A stretch of 18,626 nt of DNA from Promethearchaeota archaeon (GTDB lineage Archaea > Asgardarchaeota > Lokiarchaeia > Sigynarchaeales > SOKP01). Below the pieces are notes generated by a model. The model was not told where the DNA came from and did not search any database. It saw only the letters and a program-made list of their open reading frames with translations. A program made the position numbers and the translations under genes. Positions 13,211 to 18,626 of this stretch are shown here, piece after piece; within the stretch, counting starts at the first letter, position 1, and the number at the start of each line of letters is the position of its first letter. The stretch lies in the NCBI GenBank assembly GCA_030620005.1, contig JAUXAJ010000071.1:1-18626 (forward strand), written 5' to 3'.

Positions 13211-16144
13211 TTGACTTCTTTAACGCTAGATACGGAAAAAATCGAAAATTTAATATCTAATGGCAATTATAAGAAAGCTTCTGAACTAATTTTTCAAATT
13301 ATTGAATCGGATTATTCTAATAAGGAATTAAATTATAAATGTTTGTCCCTATTAAATCTAATATGTGATAAAACACCATCAATATCCATAAAAGTTGTTA
13401 AAAATATAACAATATTCATTAACGAGGCGGACTCTTGGATTAGATTGTTATCTTTAGAAATATTATATCAAATATCCCTATATCGTCCAAATTTATTAAT
13501 TGTTCTAATAGATAAAATAAGAGCTCGCTTATACGATCAAGATCCATCAGTAAGGAGATTGACAGTAAAGATAATTGGGAATTTAATATTGTCATTACAT
13601 GTAGATCTACACGAGTTACAAAACTTAATTGAAGAATTTAATGAAAGATTGATGGATAATGATTGGAGAGTAAAGTTACAAGTGATTAAAACCTTAAAAA
13701 AAATTTTAAATCAAGATTATACAAAAATAAAAGACTTAGAACCGTTATTATCTATAGTAATAGTCAACTTAAGAGATGAAGACGACGATGTAGCCAGAGC
13801 TGCTGCGGAACTTTTAAAAGTTCTCAGCAATTATTTTCTTTCTAAAGATAAAATATTTTACATATTATTAAATCTGCTCTATAATGAAAAAAACAGGGTT
13901 AAGGAACTAATAATTTGGTTATTTGGAGAAATTGGCAGGGAAAAATCGTCAGAGATAATCCCCATCATTCCTAAACTAACTAAGTTTTTAAAGGAGGACG
14001 ATTATCGGATTCAAAAAAAAGTAACTGATGCTATAGTAAAAATTGCTGAGAATAACTTCGATCAGATTTGGGCGAATTTAGTTCATCTGCTTTTAGATTT
14101 AAGAGATAAGATATTTAGGAATAATTTAATTAATGCTCTGTATTATCTTAGTCAAAATAACATCGCTGAAATTTTTACTTATTTGTTTGAAGAATTAGAA
14201 AATCCTTCTGAAAATATTCGAGAAGGAATAGCTTTAGTGTTTCAAAGATTATTTGAAGAATATCAAATTGAGATTGAAAATGAAATAACAAAAATAATCT
14301 TTTCTCTACAATCAAAATATTGGAGGATACGCAAGAAAACCATAATTTTATTACAAAATATTTGTTTCATTTTAAAAAGTGAAAAAATAGCGGTCTGGAT
14401 TACTATTGAGCTGAATAAACTTTTAGAAAAAGAAAGTGATCCTGACGTTAAAAACGAGATAAACTACACGTGCCAAAATATTAAGACATCTTTTAATAAT
14501 ATCAATAAGTCAATTGAAAAAATAAACAACGAATTATCTTTATTACGGAGTAGAATCATCAAATTCCGTCGGATCCCTTCACAATTTAGAGAGAATTTGA
14601 ATTCATATATTCAAGAATTTAGATTTAATAACACAGAGATTCAATTAAATAAAAGATATCGTAGAATTCTAAAAAAAATTAAGAAATTTAATGAAATACT
14701 AAATAGATTTGAATACAAAAGACTTGCTTTTGATTTAATTGAAGATTGGGAAGAAACAAAAATACAAATTATTGACGAATTAAGCATTATAAAAAGTTTC
14801 ATTTCTGAAATCTGTGAAGAGAAAAAGAAGGAATTTCTTTCAAAGTTAAAAATTCAAATTAACTTAATGATGGATAGAATTGATGTTTTAAAAGCAAAAT
14901 TCGATTATATTAAAGATCAAAAATTTAATTTAAATGCTGATCTTTTCTTAGATAATATCGATTCCGGCGAAAATTTAGAGGAAAAATTCACGTACATTAA
15001 TCAATTAAGGGAAGATTTGTTTCAATTAGATGGAGATATTAGAGATTTATTAATCCATAATTTAGAATTTAACGAAATATTTAAAGAACTATTAGAAAAG
15101 TGGATATTTAATAAGATACAAATTCAAGAATATTTTGGCGAAGTTACACAGCTGATTAAAATAATTAAAGAAAAAATAGTCAACTATTATTATCAAATAG
15201 ATGAATCTTCAATGTCTATGAATAAAGAAAAAATAGGAGTAATAACAAATGAGCTTGCGTTTCAAATAATTCAAAGTCATGTACAATCAATAATTTCGCA
15301 GGGAATTGAGGGTCTTGAGAAATTTCACGACAATTTTGATAGTATAAAAACAAAATCTGATTTTTTTATAAAAAGAAAGGAATTTATTAATGTAAAAAAA
15401 ATAATCGAATTAAATAATACTCAAATTCAAGCATTTATAGAAGAAACAGAAGCTAAAATAGATAGTATTATAGGAAAGGAAAAAATTTTTAAAGACAATA
15501 ACATGTTTTCGTTATTTGTAAGACCTTTTCTTAATAAATGGAATGAAACAAAGGAAATTTTAATAAATAAATTGAAAAAATTCATTGGAAAAAGTTATGA
15601 GAAACTTTACTTAAGTCAGTTTAAGCATTATCTAAAAATAATGAATCCAATTAAATTTGATTTTCTTTCGTCTTATATTGGTTTAGAAAAAGAACAACTT
15701 AAAGAATTGGTTCTAAAATTAATAAACAAAGGTAAATTAAATGCAAAAATCGTAAACGATTCACTATATTCTCAGAGTCTAGAATCAGATATTCCAAATT
15801 TTAAGGAAATACTATTCTTTAAAAACGTAAAAACAATTGGAAATAAGATCTTTCTTGATTTTAAATTAAATAACCCTTCCAACTTTATATATCGAGACAT
15901 TCAACTTTCTCTTAAAGTTCCATCTTATTTAAGATTCTTGAAGAAGGAGAGTTTTCCAAAGATTCTTTATTTAAACGAGCTGAAACAAGGAAGTATATTT
16001 AAATTTAACTACGTGCTAAAGATCGAGAAAGACATGAAAAAAGACTTATCTGAATCTGATGAAATAATCCTCAACTATAATTACCGAGATCCGTTTAGGA
16101 TAGATAGATCAAAAACTATAAAAATTAGTCTGCTACTCTCTTGA
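13211..16144 (+). CDS. HEAT-repeat/coiled-coil/winged-helix protein with C-terminal beta domain
   Basis: Four regions can be seen in the 977 residues. (1) Residues about 1-430 are HEAT/ARM-type repeats, with recurring RLLSLEILYQIS, DPSVRRLTVKIIGNL, DDDVARAAAELLKVL and DYRIQKKVTDAIVKI-type helices. (2) About 430-795 is a long Glu/Lys/Ile-rich helical and coiled-coil region. (3) About 797-855 looks like a winged helix: FKHYLKIMNPIKFDFLSSYI, then EKEQLKELVLKLINKGKL, similar to the end of PCI-type modules. (4) About 866-977 is a beta-rich domain (LDFKLNNPSNFIYRDIQLSL) of Ig or appendage type. The order solenoid, linker, beta appendage recalls adaptin/coatomer large subunits, but sequence alone does not prove homology. 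The start is TTG; no ATG is available upstream because of a stop at 13204. Confidence 0.8.
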   Translation: MTSLTLDTEKIENLISNGNYKKASELIFQIIESDYSNKELNYKCLSLLNLICDKTPSISIKVVKNITIFINEADSWIRLLSLEILYQISLYRPNLLIVLIDKIRARLYDQDPSVRRLTVKIIGNLILSLHVDLHELQNLIEEFNERLMDNDWRVKLQVIKTLKKILNQDYTKIKDLEPLLSIVIVNLRDEDDDVARAAAELLKVLSNYFLSKDKIFYILLNLLYNEKNRVKELIIWLFGEIGREKSSEIIPIIPKLTKFLKEDDYRIQKKVTDAIVKIAENNFDQIWANLVHLLLDLRDKIFRNNLINALYYLSQNNIAEIFTYLFEELENPSENIREGIALVFQRLFEEYQIEIENEITKIIFSLQSKYWRIRKKTIILLQNICFILKSEKIAVWITIELNKLLEKESDPDVKNEINYTCQNIKTSFNNINKSIEKINNELSLLRSRIIKFRRIPSQFRENLNSYIQEFRFNNTEIQLNKRYRRILKKIKKFNEILNRFEYKRLAFDLIEDWEETKIQIIDELSIIKSFISEICEEKKKEFLSKLKIQINLMMDRIDVLKAKFDYIKDQKFNLNADLFLDNIDSGENLEEKFTYINQLREDLFQLDGDIRDLLIHNLEFNEIFKELLEKWIFNKIQIQEYFGEVTQLIKIIKEKIVNYYYQIDESSMSMNKEKIGVITNELAFQIIQSHVQSIISQGIEGLEKFHDNFDSIKTKSDFFIKRKEFINVKKIIELNNTQIQAFIEETEAKIDSIIGKEKIFKDNNMFSLFVRPFLNKWNETKEILINKLKKFIGKSYEKLYLSQFKHYLKIMNPIKFDFLSSYIGLEKEQLKELVLKLINKGKLNAKIVNDSLYSQSLESDIPNFKEILFFKNVKTIGNKIFLDFKLNNPSNFIYRDIQLSLKVPSYLRFLKKESFPKILYLNELKQGSIFKFNYVLKIEKDMKKDLSESDEIILNYNYRDPFRIDRSKTIKISLLLS

Positions 16145-16238
16145 TTATTCAATTACAAATTTAATAACATTATTTTATCATAAATATATTTAATTTTATG
16201 TGTTAAAAAATTGAATAAATAAGCATTAGAAACAATTT

Positions 16239-16245
16239 GGAGGTG
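16239..16245 (+). promoter_or_regulatory. Strong Shine-Dalgarno of selD
   Basis: GGAGGTG ends 4 nt before the ATG at 16250. It fixes the start of the Sec-containing selD reading frame upstream of the in-frame UGA. Most other genes in this window lack so complete a site. Confidence 0.7.
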
Positions 16246-16249
16246 AAGA

Positions 16250-17272
16250 ATGGAAAAAAAATATCGATTGACCAAGCAAGTAAAAATTTTCGGATGATCA
16301 TGTAAACTCAATGCTAACGATTTAGAAAATTTACTGACAAGTGCAGGCTTATTTAGAGGGTTTGAAGATGCTGCAGTTTTACCAGTTCCTGATAGCGATT
16401 TAGTCCTCGTTAAAAATATTGATATCCTTACTCCAATTGTAGATGAACCAAAAATCATGGGTGAGATTGCCGCGTGCAACGTTACAAACGATATTTTTGC
16501 CATGAATGTGCCAGAAATATCCGGAATGCTAGTATTTCTTGCAATAAAAACCAATACTCCTATTAAAATTGCTAAGGGCATCCTTGAAGGGATTAGGGAT
16601 TTCATGGAAAACAAGATCGACTCTAAAGTTGTCGGAGGACACACAATTTACAGTGAATGGCCTTTAATCGGCGGAGAAGCTTCTGGATTTCTTGAAAAAA
16701 AAAAATTAATTCTAAAAACAGGTGTAAAACCGGGAGATAAATTAATATTGACGAAACCAATAGGATTGCAAGCAATTTCAGCAGCGTACAGATTGTTAAA
16801 AGATATGCCTGAGACGTTAGAGAATTATTCAATAAATGAATTAAAGTATTCAATTGATATTGCAATCAAGCTCATGACAACACCAAACCAGAACGTGGTA
16901 AGAGCCATTCATTCTCATGAAGATTTTTCATTCATTCATGCGATGACTGATATAACTGGCTTTGGACTTGCTGGTCATATACGAGAAATGCTTCAAGGTT
17001 CTGAATTATCGGCGCTAATAGAAACAATACCATCAATAAAACTCGCTAGAGATCTTTCTGACGACTTAGGATATGCTTTAAATGAGTGTCAAAGCGCAGA
17101 AACGGCAGGAGGGATGTTAATCTCTGTTGACCAAAGCAAGTCAGAAGATTTTTCGAACACTCTAACTAGTGAAGGAATTAAAAATTGGACCGTTGGTACA
17201 ATCGATAATATCAAAAAAGGGTTTGTAAGAGTCTCAGAAAATGCCAATTATCTTGAAATTACAGAAATTTAA
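16250..17272 (+). CDS. selD: Selenide, water dikinase with selenocysteine at residue 16
   Basis: This enzyme makes selenophosphate from selenide and ATP for selenocysteine synthesis. The frame starts at ATG 16250, reads MEKKYRLTKQVKIFG, meets TGA at 16295-16297, and continues SCKLNANDLENLL in the same frame. The UGA stands where SelD proteins have the catalytic Cys or Sec of the G-(C/U)-x-x-K loop. Further motifs are FEDAAVLPV near residue 38, DILTPIVDEP near 61, AACNVTNDIFAMNVPE near 77, VVGGHTI near 126, and MTDITGFGLAGHIREM near 232. The total is 340 residues, normal for the family. A frame taken only from the later ATG at 16457 would lose the catalytic loop and the ATP-binding start, so the Sec reading is preferred. 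Confidence 0.92.
16295..16297 (+). other. In-frame UGA selenocysteine codon of selD
   Basis: TGA lies in the context GGA-TGA-TCA-TGT-AAA, giving G-U-S-C-K. It follows 15 sense codons and precedes more than 300 codons of intact SelD. The neighbouring Cys at residue 18 could form a selenenylsulfide with Sec16. Confidence 0.88.
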
Positions 17273-17345
17273 TGATGTCAATGATAAAAGCTAAAACGCA
17301 TTGTCGCGGTCGCTTTTTGAGAACTCCACGGCAAAGTGGCATCAT
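17272..17345 (+). promoter_or_regulatory. Candidate eukaryote-like SECIS element in selD 3' UTR
   Basis: A stem closes ATGATGTCA (17272-17280) with TGGCATCAT (17337-17345). Inside it, ATGA (17281-17284) and TGA (17318-17320) lie opposite each other, as the sheared G-A core (kink-turn) of eukaryotic SECIS elements requires. Above them AAAAGC (17286-17291) pairs with GCTTTT (17312-17317). The unpaired AAAA (17293-17296) sits in the apical loop. A small stem CGC/GCG (17297-17299 with 17306-17308) caps it, like a type II SECIS. A 16-nt stretch at 17321-17336 has no partner and may form its own CCAC/GTGG hairpin, so the lower part is uncertain. Eukaryote-like SECIS structures have been reported in Lokiarchaeota. 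Confidence 0.65.
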
Positions 17346-17353
17346 AATTAAAG

Positions 17354-18178
17354 CTACTCTTCATGCTTAATTTCTCCACCAATTTCTAAAATAATTTCCT
17401 TTATTTCACTCATGGCTTTTTCAATCAAATCTTCTCCATTATCAACATTAAAACAAGTAATTGATAGCTCTACTTCTATAGCTAGTCCTATTCTTGGATG
17501 CGTTTTAATCCAGAGTTGAGGATATCTATCCTCTAGTTTAGCTACATGAGGAGCAATTTGAGACTCACCAATACCCATGAAAATAAAGTTTTTTTCAATA
17601 AAACTTCCTTTCTTTTCTCTTAAAATTGGTAATATTATTTTGTTAAACATGGCTTTCATTTCTGAGGGAACGCCTGGAAGACAAAAGATTAAAGTGTTGC
17701 CCTCTTTAATTTCTACACCGGGTGCTGTATCTCTAATATTTGGCAGTGGTGTTGAGCCTTCAGGTAAATATGCCATCTTCTCTCTTTCGGGAGTCATCCC
17801 CTTTAGTTTTAAAATACCTCTGTTCCATGCATTTTCGTACGCTTTCTTTATTGATTCATATGCGTGATTATCGAGCTCTAATTGTCGATCTAAAGCTAAT
17901 CCAACGCCTTTTAGCGTCATATCATCAAAAGTCGGGCCTAAGACTTAGAGAATGGAAGATTCCTTAATTAATCCGCCCGATGTTACGATAATATCTGGTG
18001 TGCGGCTTAAAATCTCTTTTAAAGCGCCAGAAATCTCAGTTAAATCGTCTCCAATTGTGGTAACTCTTGATACATTATGTCCTTGTTTAGTTATTCTTTT
18101 AGCCAGCCAATTAGAATTAGTGTCTTTAGTCTTTCCAATTAAAATCTCATTTCCAATGATTAAAAGTTCAACTTTCAT
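17354..18178 (-). CDS. cinA: CinA-like molybdopterin-binding-domain protein (COG1058), interrupted by a 30-nt insertion
   Basis: The gene encodes a stand-alone MoCF/CinA N-terminal domain, as usual in archaea; related proteins hydrolyse ADP-ribose or NMN-type compounds. ELLIIGNEILIGKTKDTNSN opens the protein and IIVTSGGL follows near residue 63. The expected GPTFDD comes 10 codons later. Between them lies a 30-nt in-frame stretch with TAA at 17945-17947 (codon 78). Downstream, PEREKMAYLPEGSTPLPN, FCLPGVPSEMKAMF and FMGIGESQIA are all intact. Without the insertion the product is 264 residues, normal for the group, with no other lesion. A functional gene with intron removal or recoding is therefore more likely than a decayed one, though a fresh null allele is possible. 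Confidence 0.82.
17943..17972 (-). other. Candidate 30-nt bulge-helix-bulge intron in cinA mRNA
   Basis: On the minus strand, TCGGGC (17980-17975) pairs perfectly with GCCCGA (17937-17932). Next come the bulge GGA (17974-17972), a central helix TTAA (17971-17968) with TTAG (17941-17938) containing one U-G, the bulge GTC (17944-17942), and an inner helix TTA (17967-17965) with TAA (17947-17945). This is the 3-4-3 bulge-helix-bulge recognised by archaeal tRNA splicing endonuclease. Cutting after base 2 of each bulge joins GG to CTTAGG and gives TCG GGC GGC TTA GGC, that is SGGLG. The family motif is restored exactly and the stop codon is removed. Confidence 0.6.
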
Positions 18179-18285
18179 GTTACAAAACTAGATTTTCTAA
18201 AAATTAAAAATATTATAAATAAATAGTAATATTAAATATTAATTCAATTTTATCATATTTTAAAAATAAAAATTAATTACATGCC
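18179..18285. promoter_or_regulatory. Divergent promoter region between cinA and the last gene
   Basis: This 107-nt, almost pure A/T gap lies between divergent start codons. TATTATAAATAAATAGTAAT (18211-18230) and ATTTTAAAAATAAA (18257-18270) are TATA-like tracts for the two directions. No distinct operator is visible. Confidence 0.35.
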
Positions 18286-18626
18286 TTGAAAGACGAAAGA
18301 AAAACTATCGAAATTGATGATAGTGGCACGGGAGATTTAGTTGGAAACGCCTTTATTGGATTTCACATAGTCGAAACTGGGAAAATAATATTTAGATCGG
18401 TTCCTGTGGGGCTTTATAACAAAAAGAATTTAGCAGAAAACATGCCAAAGAAAAAAATTTTAGAGCTAGTTAAAGATGGTTTGAACGAATTAAATTATAA
18501 ATCTGACGACAAAATACGATTATGCAGCGGTGATTGTTTCGATCTTACAAGAGAATACTTTCGGGATGTAGGAATTGAGTACGAACCATTTAAAATCGAT
18601 GGTAAATTACAACACGCGGTTGAGGG
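18286..18626 (+). CDS. Unrecognised protein, N-terminal part (runs off the window)
   Basis: An open frame starts at TTG 18286; the nearby ATG at 18281 is followed by a stop in its own frame. It stays open to the window end for 113 codons. The N-terminus, IEIDDSGTGDLVGNAFIGF, is glycine- and acid-rich and looks conserved. Two cysteines lie in RLCSGDCFDLT near residue 80. I do not recognise the family. The DDSGTGD stretch could bind a metal or nucleotide, which is speculation. Confidence 0.6.
   Translation, partial: MKDERKTIEIDDSGTGDLVGNAFIGFHIVETGKIIFRSVPVGLYNKKNLAENMPKKKILELVKDGLNELNYKSDDKIRLCSGDCFDLTREYFRDVGIEYEPFKIDGKLQHAVE

Noticed and set aside
16153..16644. 163-codon minus-strand frame over the start of selD
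   Set aside because: It is complementary to the SelD catalytic region. It stays open only because the plus-strand frame there is constrained.
16457..17272. selD starting at ATG 16457
   Set aside because: It would omit the catalytic loop and nucleotide-binding N-terminus, which are encoded in frame upstream across the UGA behind a strong Shine-Dalgarno.
17326..17339. CCAC-GGCAAA-GTGG hairpin as a second transposon end like that at 13028-13039
   Set aside because: The resemblance is limited to a 4-bp stem. The typical GAACTCGTAGG segment and the final hairpin are absent, and the site is better explained as part of the selD 3' UTR structure.
17354..17920. A separate gene starting at the ATG inside the cinA-like region
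   Set aside because: It begins in the middle of the CinA domain, after GPTFDD, and the upstream half lies in the same frame. One interrupted gene explains both parts.
17577..17967. Plus-strand frames opposite the cinA-like gene
   Set aside because: They are shadows of the minus-strand gene, with no family resemblance.
1..18626. CRISPR array, tRNA or rRNA gene
   Set aside because: I saw no regularly spaced repeat series, no cloverleaf with a TTCRA-type T-loop, and no GC-rich rRNA-like block. The few GC-rich non-coding stretches belong to the TnpB relic and the selD 3' UTR.

Overview
The window is very AT-rich and reads as a piece of an Asgard archaeon genome, most likely Lokiarchaeia-like. 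Four things point there. The selenophosphate synthetase gene carries an in-frame UGA and is followed by a SECIS candidate with eukaryote-like core bases. A neighbouring gene pair resembles the methanofuran biosynthesis genes mfnF and mfnE. There is an archaeal NOG1-type GTPase. There are also several large solenoid or coiled-coil proteins of the sort common in Asgard genomes. The placement is inference; no rRNA or tRNA gene is present to confirm it.

Layout. 1-408: a small two-helix membrane protein. 462-1328 (minus): a type II pantothenate kinase-like protein. It is divergent from a two-gene unit at 1440-4426, a DUF362 protein overlapping a 533-residue protein I do not recognise. 4427-5904: a decayed stretch holding a 39-nt fragment of a second cinA copy, a flavodoxin/ferredoxin (EFR1-like) gene cut short by a deletion and frameshift, an orphan C-terminal coding fragment, and a nested inverted repeat. 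5905-8683: two tandem paralogous TPR-like/coiled-coil proteins. 8830-11714: NOG1-like GTPase, MfnF-like and MfnE-like proteins. 11858-12902: two MaoC/hotdog dehydratase-like subunits. 12903-13084: the last 43 codons of an IS200/IS605 TnpB with its overlapping right-end RNA structure. 13211-16144: a 977-residue HEAT-repeat/coiled-coil/winged-helix/beta-sandwich protein. 16250-17272: selD with Sec at codon 16, followed by the SECIS candidate. 17354-18178 (minus): cinA-like COG1058 protein. 18286 to the window end: start of an unrecognised conserved-looking gene.

The strongest new observation is in the cinA-like gene. A 30-nt in-frame insertion with a TAA stop splits the conserved GGL-GPT motif. 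Its flanks fold into a bulge-helix-bulge: a 6-bp exon-exon helix, a 3-nt bulge, a 4-bp central helix, a 3-nt bulge and an inner helix. Cutting after the second base of each bulge removes exactly 30 nt and restores SGGLGPT. This makes the gene a candidate for an archaeal mRNA intron removed by the tRNA splicing endonuclease. Programmed bypassing and plain pseudogenisation are the alternatives.

Links between genes are mostly inferential. selD would supply selenophosphate for a selenocysteine system located elsewhere. The mfnF/mfnE pair would supply methanofuran for a tetrahydromethanopterin-linked C1 pathway. The MaoC pair would form a heteromeric hydratase for acyl-CoA metabolism.
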